Shown piece by piece: positions 1 through 11,031 of a stretch of 64,000 bases of DNA. Source of the DNA: Mesotaenium endlicherianum (taxonomy: Eukaryota; Streptophyta; Zygnematophyceae; Zygnematales; Mesotaeniaceae); NCBI GenBank assembly GCA_009602735.1, contig WELA01009367.1:52641-116640 (forward strand). Direction: 5' to 3'. Position 1 is the stretch's first letter; each line of letters starts with the position of its first letter. The notes under the pieces were generated by a model. The model was not told the DNA's origin. It did not search any database and saw only the letters and a program-made list of their open reading frames with translations. The position numbers and the translations under genes are program-made.

Positions 1-918
1 GGGGGGGGGGGGGTTACATCGTGAACGTTACATCGTCCCCTGATGTGAATCAGGTGATGCTTGGAATCCCAACATTCTCTCCGTCATCTCGATTTCATTC
101 TCCTGTCTGCAATTCGATCGCGTCCGGTCGCCTCACGTCTCTCCAATGGCTGGTCTTCTTCCGGCGTCCTCTCATTGCTCTCCTTTCATGGCAGTGCTCT
201 CGTCTTCGCACCTGTCGGAGGTCCCTCTCAGTTTCTCCGCTTCATGCTCCGGCCGCCTCTGGACGCAGGGACACGTGCCAATGTGCGTAGCAAAAAATTA
301 AGATCGACATTTGTTGTAATCTGTTTCCCTCGTCCCCTCTCTCATCATGGCTGTACGTGGCCCCCTACTAAAGTTCCTACAGCGTGCACCCGCACACGCG
401 CACTCAAACTTGCACTCACAGGCACGTGCACAGACACACACGCGCACACACGCACGCGGCACGCGCTCCTGCACGCGTGCTAGGGCAAGCACAGCGCATG
501 TGGGGAGGCTCGTGTGCACACTGACAGGTAGCATGCGCGCTGTGTGCTGGCGGCGCAGGTGCAGAAGAGGAGGCCGCGCGCTCTCCTGCTGCGGGCGTGC
601 TCGTCCTTCATCACCAAGATCTTGTCAGTCTTTGGTGCGTGAACAAATTCTCAGCCGGCCCCGCTCGTTGACTGCCTGCCACTCCCACAAAACCCGAAAC
701 ACAAGTATCTCTGTCAGGAAGATACTTCTGAGTGTACCTGTGTTTGCCTTTCTGTCTGCTGTTTAAATTGGGTGGGTGGTTGGCACCTGAGTGCGTTCAG
801 AGAGTGTGCGTGCATGCGTGCAGCGCTTGAGGTTTGTGTGTGCCTGGTGTTCATCAGAGCTGTGCTTAGAATGCATCACCTTGTGTGGGCATTATCGTGT
901 TGACCTTGGTACGGATCC

Positions 919-961
<43 letters not shown>

Positions 962-1556
962 TTTGTTTGTGTGTGTGTGAGAGAGAGAGAGCAAGAGAGT
1001 GATGTGGACTTGTGACTAACCAGGACTTCCCTTGACTGGTGCATGGTGAGAGCAGGGGTGGAGGAGGAGAGTGGGGCGGGGGGAGGCGGTGGTGCCAGCA
1101 AAGAAGACGTCGTGGTGAGACCGCGCGCCCCCTGGCTCCCTCTCCCATGATCTTTCAGCACCCCCCTCGGCCCTGCCCCTCACTCTCTTAAACAGATAAC
1201 ATTTCCTGCATGCCTCGTGTGTGTAGGTGTGACTGCGTGTTGATTGGAAGGTATGTATGATGCATTATGCATTGAGTCGCTGTGCTGTTTCCGTTGTGGG
1301 TGCACAGGCATCTGCTCTGTCCTTGGGAGGCCTTTGTGAAGCCAAGTGTAGAGATCTAGGTCTTCGTCTTCCCCGTCGTTGATTGTATTGTGCGCTGTCG
1401 AGGTGGGGTGTCGTGTCCTTGGTTGGGTTGGTTGCATTTGAGGGACGTGTGCACCCGCACACGTGCGCAGGCGCGGGGTGTCTGTGTGTGTGTGTGTGGG
1501 TGGGTGTTTGCGTGCCCCAGGACTCTTGTCCCTGACCTTTTTATGCGACTCCCTAG
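1..1556 (+). other. Non-coding stretch upstream of first visible CysRS exon, probably intron
   Basis: The window opens with a G homopolymer of about 13 bases, then GC-rich sequence with (CA)n/(GT)n and (CT)n tracts, notably 918-990 and 1,478-1,505. No segment here reads as the expected upstream CysRS sequence (catalytic core or anticodon-binding region), and short open frames are low-complexity. It most likely belongs to an intron of the gene whose exons follow; the upstream exons lie outside the window. The initial G run may mark a contig edge. Confidence 0.5.
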
Positions 1557-2962
1557 GAGTTGCTGCAGGCGCCCGTGCTGGACGCGTTCCGCGACTTCCG
1601 GGACGAGGTCAGGCGCTCCGCCCGGCAAGGTGGCGCCGACCTTAAAGTACGCTGCTCTCTCTCTCTCTCTTCCCCTTTCCCTCTCCCTCTTTCTCTCGTG
1701 CTCCCTCTCCTTCTCCGTCGCCCTCCTTGTCGCTCTCTCCATCGCACCCTGGAGGAAGTGAGAGAGCGGGTGCATACTCGTCCTTTCCATTTGGGCAGCT
1801 TGGGGAGTCTCGGTGCATAAGGGCATAGAAAAAATGCGCCCACTCCTGCTGTTGCTGAATACTTGCGTCCAGGAGGCGAGAGAGGATCCAGGCCACGGCC
1901 TTTCTTAGTTCCGCTCTTACACAGGATGGACGGCCAGCAGAGCCGCAGCCTCCAGTCTCGGTTCCAGGGTCCGCTCTTGCACGCCTCTATGACGACTGCC
2001 TGATCCTATCGCACCCTCGAGGGATATGTGGTGCCCAGGTGGATGGCCCCCAGGCGACGCCGCAGTGGCTGACACAATACGGTGGGGGATTGTTTGCACC
2101 GTCTGACATCTCACACTGTCCCTCGCTTTCTACGCAACCAGATCCAGTCCCACCCTTGATGGGTGGATGGTGGGCCTCTCTGGAGGAGATGCTCAGGCTC
2201 CTGCTCCGTGACACGTGTCGCTCTCACCTACCCTGATCTAGCCCCCCTCTTGATGGGGCATGCTTGAATGCGTGCGTGGATGTGGGCGGGAGGATGAATG
2301 GACGGGTGAGTGGCCCTCACAGCAGCCGCTGCTGGCGCCCCCAGGGTGGGATGCCTGCTCCGGCTCTGGATCAGTCTCCGAGTGCCCTCGCTCCGGGATC
2401 TGTGATCCGCAACTGTTGAGGCTGCCCTCCCTTGCACGCAGGCGACGCTGACGCTGGCGCTGGCGCTGACGCGGCGAGATGTCTGCTCAGGCTCCGCATG
2501 AGTTTCACAGTGCTCGTGATCCGCATGCTGTTGGTGATGCATTCCCACGCAGGAGTCGCTGCTGGCGCTGTTGGGACGGGATGTCTGCTTTGGCTGGGCA
2601 TGAGTCTCACGGTGCCTGTGGCACCATTGGCATGCGTTGGCGGTGCGCTCCCTCGCGCGCAGGAGACGATGCTGGCGCTGTCGAGACGGAATGTCGGCTG
2701 CTTGTATGAGTCTCACAGTGTTGACGGTGCCCTCCCTTGCGCGCAGGAGACGCTGCTGGCGCTGACGGACCGCGTGCGCGACGACACCATGGTGGAGCTG
2801 GGCGTGCGCTTCGAGGACCGCCCGGACGGCGCGCCGTCCGCGTGGAAGCTGGAGGGCGACGCGGCGGCGCTCAAGCGCGAGCGCGACGAGAAGCGCCTGC
2901 GGGCGGCGCAGGAGGCGCGGCGCAAGCTCGACAACAAGCGCGCACTCAAGGTGCTGCGCCCG

Positions 2963-3035
<73 letters not shown>

Positions 3036-4616
3036 NTCGTGTGCGTGCGCACGTGTGTTTGTGCGTGCGTGGGTTTATCCAGGGAAGTAGGAAGGCCAGC
3101 GCCGGCCTCTGAGTCTGAATGCAGGTCCGCGTGCACGTGTGCGTGCGATGTGTGTGTTTTTTTGTATGCGTGTGTGCGCGTGTGTGAGCAAGCCCATGTG
3201 CGCGGGTGCGCGGGTCCGCGTGCGTGTGAGTGTGTGCGTTTGCACCACCCTGTATGTCACTGCTGGCGAGTGCCGAGGGCTGCAGACTGCCTGTGCCTTA
3301 TCTGGAAGAGCAGAGAGCGACCTGCACAACCTGGGAGGATCAGTTTCCTTGTTGAAGGTACAGTCCAGGGAAACTGCCTTCTGGGGGACATTAACAGCAG
3401 CAGCTCTTGATCTTTCAGACTTCTTCCCAAGCTCGGGCATGTGCCCCTCCTCAGGGCCAAAGGCAATGTGTGAATGCTTTTGTAAACTGAGCTCTGGGGG
3501 AAGGATGGCCCACAGGTCCTCGAGGGCCTGAGAATATGCGCCAATTTTTGGCTTCTGGGTCGTTGTCTCGAAGGTGTGTCCAGGTGACGACAAGGTGACG
3601 TCAACATCATTTCTGAAGCTCCACAAGGTGCCACGTGGCATTTCAGCGAGAGGCGACTGGGAAAGATGCTCACAATATAGAGCTGCAGGCAGCAAGGCAA
3701 AAACTTATGTGGTTGCCTGATTCATGTGTCCCTACGTGCAATGTCTTGTTATACTCAGAAGCTGTCTTCCCCTGCTATCAATCCAGATGAGTGAGAAGGC
3801 CGAGAACGCGTCTGGTATGATCTTTCTCATATTCTACTTGGTTATTTCTGAGTTATTATGGGTGGCAGGTGAAGGAGCTGGAGAAATGGGAGGTGGCGGC
3901 AGTGCCACCTTCGGAAGCGATGAAGCAGACGAAGAAGTACGGCGCATATGATGAGCAAGGCGTACCGTCGTCTGACGCGGAGGGCAAGCCTCTGTCAGGG
4001 AAGGCCCAGAAGGTGAGAACGTCCAGGGAGAAAGACACACAATTGTGGAGAGAGAGAGAGAGAGAGAGGAGAGGCTGTTGGCAATCAATACCACCGGATC
4101 CAGCCTTTATTGGGGGAAGAACAGCATTGTCTCCTTCACTAAGAAAGTTCAAGGTCCGCGTTGTGGTACGCTTGACAGCATTTAAAGTTGTGTCGCAGCC
4201 TTGCATGAAGAGGAGGTCAAGCATGTCAGGGGATATGATGAGTGCGTCAGGTATAGGCAGCACGCCTTTGGAATTGTCCTCCTATTCTCGCTTTTGCTCC
4301 CTCCTTGATCTACCCTTGTGTCGTGCGAGGTTGCCTCCGCCATCCAGTGCTAGCACTCGCTTGTATGGCCCAACTAAATTGCACACTGTATTTTGTTCCG
4401 TTACAAACTTTTCCCTCATATTGGACTTGGATTGTCAATGTTTTTTGTTGGATGCGTGTCCTTGTTGTTCTCATTCAGGGAGCAAAGAAAGAGTTCGACA
4501 AGCAGGCTGAGGCCCACAAAAAGTACTTGGAGAAGGTGCAAGAGGAGCCCGCGTTCCTAGAATCTCTACGAGCGGAGATATCCGCCCTCTCTGACCAGCT
4601 GACATCTCCAAGATGA
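1557..4616 (+). CDS. CARS: Cysteinyl-tRNA synthetase, cytosolic type, C-terminal four exons (5' partial)
   Basis: Charges tRNA-Cys with cysteine in the cytosol. Four coding exons are visible: 1557-1646, 2747-2950, 3869-4012 and 4479-4616 (stop TGA 4614-4616), all phase 0, with GT-AG introns. The peptide follows the C-terminal region of eukaryotic cytosolic CysRS. It has a helix with FRDFRDEVR; then LALTDRVRDDTMVELGVRFE; then a charged helix rich in KRERDEKR; then PPSEAMKQTKKYGAYDEQG, matching the family's PPSEMF...KYSKFDENG segment; and a lysine-rich tail ending in a helix. The catalytic HIGH and KMSKS motifs and the anticodon-binding start would lie upstream of the window. Exons are much GC-richer than the introns, which carry long (CT)n tracts. 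The assignment rests on remembered family sequence; the pattern across four consecutive exons makes it strong. Confidence 0.87.
2321..2770 (+). repeat. Intronic minisatellite duplicating the 3' splice acceptor and exon start
   Basis: About four to five imperfect units of roughly 85-116 bp precede the exon at 2,747. Each unit holds a pyrimidine-rich stretch, a CAG acceptor and a copy of the exon's first codons (gcaggagacgctgctggcgc or close variants). Acceptor-like AGs fall at about 2,325, 2,441, 2,552, 2,662 and the presumed real one at 2,746. The last copy continues into sequence coding for the conserved CysRS segment, so it is taken as the functional exon; the others are decoys or alternative acceptors. 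Confidence 0.75.
2962..3036. repeat. (CT)n microsatellite with an N
   Basis: An almost pure CT run of about 70 bases starts just after the donor site at 2,951 and is followed by a single N at 3,036, so its true length is uncertain. Shorter CT or GA tracts of the same kind occur at about 918-944, 1,653-1,670 and 4,049-4,070, all within or next to introns of the CysRS gene. Confidence 0.85.
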
Positions 4617-6180
4617 CGATGATGATGACTCTCTCTCTGTCACATAAGCACCCGGTGAAACTGTAGTCTGTTAGTTCAAGAGGTTGGGATGTAGAGCAGT
4701 AGTTGTATCCTAGATGTGAGCAAGCTCAGAGATACAGGGCTATGTTTTCATGAATATGAGAGCAATATATGAGACCAGTCTGAGAATTTTAGACAAGACA
4801 ATGTGAGATTATCTTTTGGAGCTCGCAAAAGTAGTGTCTTAAGTCGGTTAGGCGTGGGTGCCAATTGAGGTCTATTGTGCTAGTTGTGGCCCTCCCAAAA
4901 TGTAATTTGTCGAACGCACTCTGGTGACCCGAAAGAGACAGTTAAAGCTTTTTGCTATGAAATCGAGAATTGTACTATGCATTAGTGTGTAACCTAGTGA
5001 TCTACTTCAAGACATTGTACTAAATTAAGGTTAACAAGGCTTTTAGCAATCCAATTATGCAGATTTACTTGGAGTCACCCATTTCAGTTAGAGACATGGA
5101 GGTGCACGGGGCGACTCCTCATACCTTAGAATGACACTCGACCTTGCAGGAGTCCATTTGTTCCTAGTATGATGGTCATCATGAGTGCTGTTGACAAAGT
5201 TTGCGTAGTCTTCATGAGAGAGCTCCTGCACCCTGCAAATACATAAGCAAGCATTGCTTTTAGGAACACATAAGTTCTTTTTGCAAGGGTTCCTTATGTG
5301 AACTGAGTGTGCCCCTATTTTGCATTATAATACCTAGATATGGTGGTGCTTGATTAGATTCTATTGATAAATTGTAAGCTACCCCTCTTCGTTGTTTGAT
5401 ATGCACACTCACAAACAAACCCTTAAGTGTATGTAAATTGGAGCGCTATGGGGAGCCAAATACTTACAATTCTCCCAGGTACCCACATGCAACACTCATC
5501 ATTTATAGCATGTGGTACACAAAATGGCACGCTATGGGGCACCCTTGTGTACACCATGAAATTACCGGGGATTCATTATGAAGTTTTGATGTGTGGTATC
5601 AAAACAAAGCAAGCAATCTCGTATATGTATTAATTTCACAAAGCAAATTTGTGATTGCATGACATGGTCGTTGCATAATTGAACCAAACAAACCTCAAAT
5701 TGTCATTGCACAATGGCAAAGTAGTGAGACAACTCCTACTCATTTATCCTTTGAGGGTGGCAAACACTATAATCACAATCACTGCCATGTTTTGTTTTAA
5801 GGGATGACTTTTGCATACTAGTTCTTTCTTTTACCATACTAGTTTTAATGTGCTTGTAACTAACATAATAGAGGTACAATTCTCTTTGATCTTGGATGAA
5901 GTGGGTATTTCTCAACGTGTGCGGGAGTGCTTCGGAAGGTGAGGTATAATTGTGGTACTTAATTTGTGGTAGAGTAACAAAAGGTAGTTAGGTAAGTAGA
6001 TGGTCACAATTTAGCTTTCAAAACTTCTATTATATAAAATAAGTTATGCATATCGATACCAATGTACTAACGTCAATGAGCCGATGTAAATTTTTACATT
6101 TAATTGAAATATTTGTGAACTATGCATTGTTTTGCATAAATAGCAAGGAATCTCATGAAATTCATGACACTTACAAAAGA
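4617..6180. other. CysRS 3' UTR and AT-rich intergenic DNA
   Basis: After the CysRS stop the sequence becomes AT-rich with no long open frame and no recognised RNA gene. The first few hundred bases are presumably 3' UTR; no clear polyadenylation signal could be singled out. Small open frames near 5,396-5,633 have no recognisable similarity. Confidence 0.55.
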
Positions 6181-6700
6181 CCCGGACCGTGTATCCTATC
6201 ATCCTAGCATTGCCATGGTACAGTAAGAGCCCTGTGCTGACCTCTATGTACTTGTCAAAGTTTGGGGATGTCTCCCCCTCCAGCTGCAGTATGTCCTTTT
6301 GTGACTCACTTCGGCTTCTCTGGGCATACTTGAAGGCTTCTTCCAAAAGATCAAAGTCCTTGCCCATCACCGTGTAGCGGTAGCTTTTGACTCTGTTCCT
6401 CTGTTCCTCCTCAGCTTGCTGCTTCCGCCTCTCCTCAGCTTGCCTGTCTTCTTTTGCCTTCTTGGCTTCCTTTGCAGCTAATCTGTCTTGCTCTTCCTGC
6501 CTCAGCCTGGCTTGTTCTTCCTCATCCCTCTTTTTCTAAGCCTCGTGCTGCAATCGGAATTGCTCTGATTCCCGAGACGAGATGGAGGACGATTTGATGT
6601 CGCTGTGGAATTCCTTGTACTCCGCCTGTGCCTCGTCCGCTCTTCTTTTCCGCTTGAGTTCCGACTTTTATATGACCATCCTGCTCAAACAGGACACAAT
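6180..6700 (-). pseudogene. Decayed charged coiled-coil coding segment, origin unknown
   Basis: Read on the minus strand, this gives a long segment rich in E, K, R, Q and A (for example KKAKEDRQAEERRKQQAEEE). This strongly predicts a coiled coil. It is followed by a less charged stretch with YRYTVMGKDFDLLEEAFKYA. It lies downstream of the chromodomain of the neighbouring minus-strand Ty3 fossil. It could be an extra 3' part of that element or a captured host gene piece. No family is recognised. The reading is not cleanly open across the region, so it is treated as decayed. Confidence 0.4.
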
Positions 6701-7109
6701 TGAGTTAGGGTAGTCGTAGTATCGTGCACAATCATTGAGTACTTTGACAGGTAAGAACGTAGTAGTAAGAGTTACAGGTTATGCAATACCTGGTGTAAGT
6801 AAGCTGAAAGTGGGAGTGTGCTTGGAAAAAAAGTGAGTGTGAGCGTAGTTGAGTGTGGAGAATGGTTATGTAAAGACAATCGGCTGGTTCCCAAGATGTT
6901 ATCCCACTCCCTCCAACTTAATTTTTAAGGTGGGCTGCTTGTCGCAACTGTTACTTACTGTCACCGCTATCTCCACTAGACTAGTCTCAGAGTGTTTCTG
7001 TCACTAACTGTCACTTGCGGGCATATTTTCTGTCCAACTCAATGAAAACAGGACCTCTTGTCACCTTCCCATGTCAACTAGAATGGCAATTAAGGAGGTG
7101 TCCCAACCT

Positions 7110-9472
7110 TCCTAAGGTGAAAGCGTTTCAACGCCCGTTTGGCATTGGTCAATTAAATGGTCCTTTGATTCCCAGGTGTCCCCAGAGGCATCGTAACCCT
7201 TCCACCTGGCCAGATACTTCATGACATATTTAGATAGTGGACGGATGGAGTCAGCTTCTATAATCTCATCCACCTCATATTCCTCAGGGTCACCATCCCG
7301 GACAGCTGGGACCTGTCTCGGTTGGACAGGTAACCGACCTGTGAACAATGTGTAACCCTTGATGTATGGTTCTACAGACATGAAAGACTGGGTGACCCTT
7401 GTATTTTGTTGACATGTTCAGTTTGTTAGCGTTCGGACTGACTCGGCACACCACAGAATATGGACCGCCCCACACGAGACCAAGCTTTTTCTTGACCACA
7501 CTAGGCAAGTACAGGTGTTGAGAATGCAATTTGACCAAATCGCCCTTAGAAAATATCAGCTCTCGACGGTGTTGATTAGCAATGTTTTGTTGATTTTCTT
7601 GGGCTTTGTGCAGGTTCCATTAAACTTCTGATAGGGTGTCAGCAAACTCCTGAGTGAACTGGAGAAACACCGGGTTGTCAATCCCCTCAGGGTGAGTTAA
7701 AGACTCCCCTAGCACATCTAAAGGACACTTGGGGACTCTACCCAGACTGAGTTCAAAAGAAGTCTTTCTCGTTGATGCATGGACCGCACTCTTGATCGCA
7801 AATTGAACTTGAGGCAACATACTTCAAGACCATCCAGAGTGTGCACTCTTTGAAGAACTATATTGCTGATGGTGTCCTTTATTTGTTTGTCAGGCATGCA
7901 TAGTGAATCCAGTTCAGCAGGACCCACAATACTTGCTACGAGGGCAGCTAGCGACAACTCACTATCACTAGCATCCTCACAGTCAGTAGACTGGATTACT
8001 AACTGTTGCTGTCTTTTAAAGGCTGATCCTTTCTCTTGACCTTTGGAAGGTGCTTTCTAGAACACTGCTCTCTCTAGTGGCCCAACTCCTGGCAATGGTA
8101 ACAAACGAATTTTGCTGAGGCTGGTTTCGGCTTAGTCCTACCACCACCTCTTCCATAGCCACCTCGAGAATATCCACCTCTCTTTCTAGACTGCATAGCT
8201 TATACTCATACTCATCACTTTGATCATCCTCACCCTGATCTCCTTCAATTGCATCGAAGGAACCATGTGGCTAATTGACAATCTAAGACACCAAAGCATT
8301 ACTTCGGCGCTTGTGATTGAACTGCTGCTGAGCCAGGCATCTGCATCTTGGATCAAGTCAGCCAATTTCTCATATTTCTTTTTAGTAAAATGACATGAGA
8401 CCTCAGACTTCAAGCCATACCTGAAGTATGCTATCCTATACTGCTCCGGCAAATCCGGTTGCTTCATCATGTTCTCCTGGAACTTTTGAGCAAACTCAAC
8501 AACCGAAGGTGGTTTGCTTCAGTGTCAAGGAGATCATCGCATAGATAGCTTTCTCCTGCTGATTGATAACATCAAATTTCTCATGCAGCTTCTCGACAAA
8601 CTCTACCCAAGTAGGCCCTAGGGTCATCGAATTGTTGAGGCTTACACTCTCCTTTCCAATACAGCCACCAGTCAGCTGCACTGCCTTTGAGTAGAGCACC
8701 AGTGTGCCTGACTTTCTCATTGTCCTGCAGTTGTGGGTAGTTCTCCAGCCACTGCTTAACATCAGCGAGAAATTTGATCAGGTAGTACTTTTTGTTTCCC
8801 TCAAGGTCATAGTCCTGAGGAGGTTTTGGCTTAGGCTTACTTGGCCCTCTGCCACCACCACCAGTGGTTTGAGAACCCAGTTGGTCTCTGTCACGCAGCA
8901 ATGCCATCATGATCCTTTTGTCCTCCTGTTGGGACTGATACATGCTCGCCATTTGCGATTGCATTTGCACAAATAATGCTCCCAAATCTACATTCTGAGG
9001 TGGTAGCCCAGCAAACGTAGCAACAGCAACATTAGCTCAATTAGTAGCAGCTTTGGCATTCCCGATTGCTGCCGCTCCGGCTATGCCTGTTGCACTCAAT
9101 TGTCTGCGAATCTGAGGGAGAGGTATAAGAGTAGGCACAACAGCAAGTTGGTTACAAAAATTGGCCCTTTCTGCCATCTGCTTTTTCACCGTCCTTTCGT
9201 CAAGGGCCCCTGTTCACTGTCTCTTCTACCTCCTTGGCTAAACGCTCATCCTCAGCAAGCAGAGCTGCAACTGCAACAAGAGCTGCTGCCTCCTCTCCAG
9301 CTTCTCTGGCTTCTGCATCATGCAACGTTTCTAAGTAGGTACGAGGTCCAAATTCGCGGCTTTTGTCTTGCCCTTCCTCAACGTTATCATTGTCCTCACC
9401 CTCCACTTCACGAGAGTTGCTAGCTTGAGACCTTACCATACAAGACGACTGTGATAACCAGCTCCGATACCA
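7110..9472 (-). mobile_element. Ty3/gypsy chromovirus fossil, heavily decayed
   Basis: On the minus strand, reading from high to low coordinates, there is a primer-binding site (9,460-9,472). A gag-like region follows at about 9,440-8,190, with the pattern KYYLIKFLADVKQWLENYP and later GALLKGSAADWWLYWKGE typical of Ty3 gag. Next is a glycine-rich basic stretch near 8,100 where a zinc knuckle is expected. Then come an integrase C-terminal part (about 7,820-7,290; QFAIKSAVHAST, later GPYSVV) and a chromodomain (about 7,300-7,120; MKYLARWKGYD...TWES). Reverse transcriptase was not recognised. The element is clearly broken, with many breaks, and looks much older than its plus-strand neighbour. 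Confidence 0.75.
9460..9472 (-). other. Retroelement primer-binding site (tRNA-iMet type)
   Basis: On the minus strand this reads tggtatcggagct, a close variant of the TGGTATCAGAGC site that pairs with the 3' end of initiator tRNA-Met in plant LTR elements. It marks the inner edge of the 5' LTR of the minus-strand chromovirus fossil, whose LTR must therefore lie at higher coordinates. Confidence 0.65.
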
Positions 9473-10492
9473 CTGAAATGAATCAACTTACTAGTAGGCG
9501 ATTAACAATTAATAAAAGATCTTCATATGAGCAAGTAATCTTTATGGTATTTTTTGTTAACTGATTTAACAACAGAAATAGTACACTAGCGGTATACAAT
9601 ACTCACAAGTCAAATGCAAGTAAACAAACATCAGTCATGCATTCAATATATTCATACATCAATAATGTTAGAAGACAATTTGCATCAATGGCTTCTCGCC
9701 TTGGATTCAGATATCTCTCAATAAGCTATACAAGAGAATTGGTCTCGTTTCCAAATCCGAACTTGAGAGCAATACCTAGCATATGTACATGGAATGAATT
9801 TATTGTTCAACGGCGAGTGCGATGACACCGCCTACCCGGGAGTTATCCACATTGGTAGGACCTCGGTTAACCAAATCCACAGCCATCTCCCATCATCCCG
9901 AATTACCATCCACCTTAAGGGTGTCATCTGGCCACTCATCTAGCACACCACACTTAGATGCATGACTAGGCAGTTCGCTGCTACCGAGTACGGTAGTCAG
10001 CGGACTGTCAAAGAATGTGTCAACAAGCTGACCTAAGTCAACAGGTTGACTTAAGTTGACTTCAACCAGCTGCTCCCGGCTGAGTCATTAAATTAAGTAT
10101 TAAAATCCAAGAATATGCAAATTGCAACACTTTTTGGAAGCAATATGCAATCACTCTGGCCACCAAGATCCGCAACTCGAGTTATCCTAGGATACGTAAG
10201 ACTCTTCTGCGAGGGGTGTGCAAAGTGATACGAGCCCTTGGGTTACATCATACATGGAGTGCGTGCAAAGGTATAGCAGAAGTACACAAAAGAAGCACTG
10301 ATATAAAATTTGACTCAAAACATGGTTTGATGTACTAAAGATAGAAAACCTTCACACTTTGCTTGCACGTACTCTTGCTCTATAAGCGTACCCTTAAATT
10401 TAGCGGACCTTATTGCAAAGGTAAGAGACTTGTCGTCTCTAGATTTGTGTACACTTGCTCAATTACCACACGTACCATAATCCTAGAATAAA
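9473..10492 (-). mobile_element. Presumed LTR of the minus-strand Ty3 fossil plus flank
   Basis: This AT-rich stretch lies between the minus-strand primer-binding site and the first LTR of the plus-strand element. Its position says it holds the fossil's 5' LTR. The matching 3' LTR was not found near 6-7 kb, so the outer boundary is not fixed. No coding signal is seen. Confidence 0.4.
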
Positions 10493-10994
10493 TGTATTGA
10501 TATGCTTATATATATAAAGACTATGTTCCTTTTAATGTTTTCAAATATATTTGGAGTGGTATTGTGTGGAGTCAAGTGTGGATAGGTACTCTAGTAACTT
10601 GGTTCATGTCCTTTGTACCTTCCAAGGCATTTTCGAAGTTAGAGGAAAGACCTAGAAGAACTCCATGTGGCAAAAGTCACATGTGCCATTTTTAGGTCAA
10701 AAGGACATGTGTACATTATTCTAGAAAGAGGTGGCAAGTTTTGGGATGTGTTGGGTGCCAACACATCAACATACACCTTCCTAGAAATTACTTATGTAGC
10801 AAGTATATAAACAAGAGCTAGAACATAGAAAGACATTCCAGAATCACTCTTGTACTTGCCAAAATCCAGAAATATATTAACTTTCAAGAAGCCATCTCTC
10901 TTTCAAGAAGCTACCACTTGTGTTCAAAGATCCTTGTCTGGAATACATAAAGTATTATATTTCACTAAGTACTTTATCTATCTGTTTCACTACA
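10493..10994 (+). repeat. 5' LTR of the plus-strand Ty3 element
   Basis: It matches 16,666-17,171 almost base for base from about 10,530 onward and ends in ...tttcactaca directly before the primer-binding site. The left edge is set by alignment to the 3' LTR and is uncertain by a few bases. It contains a TATA-like 'agtatataaac' around 10,800-10,811, a plausible promoter position. Confidence 0.85.
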
Positions 10995-10995
10995 G

Positions 10996-11008
10996 TGGTA
11001 TCGGAGCT
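10996..11008 (+). other. Primer-binding site (tRNA-iMet type)
   Basis: tggtatcggagct, one base after the 5' LTR. It is identical to the site of the minus-strand fossil at 9,460-9,472, so the two head-to-head elements use the same tRNA primer class. Confidence 0.8.
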
Positions 11009-11031
11009 AGGCACTTTGGTAGCACAAGAAG

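Noticed and set aside
876-1161. Minus-strand open frames rich in S, L, H, T and R/E repeats near the first CT/GT tracts
   Set aside because: Translations of microsatellites.
3075-3700. Antisense open frame of 206 codons in a CysRS intron
   Set aside because: No recognised family; its right half is (CA)n-encoded low complexity and it overlaps an intron of a well supported gene. It could be a transposon remnant, but nothing supports a gene call.
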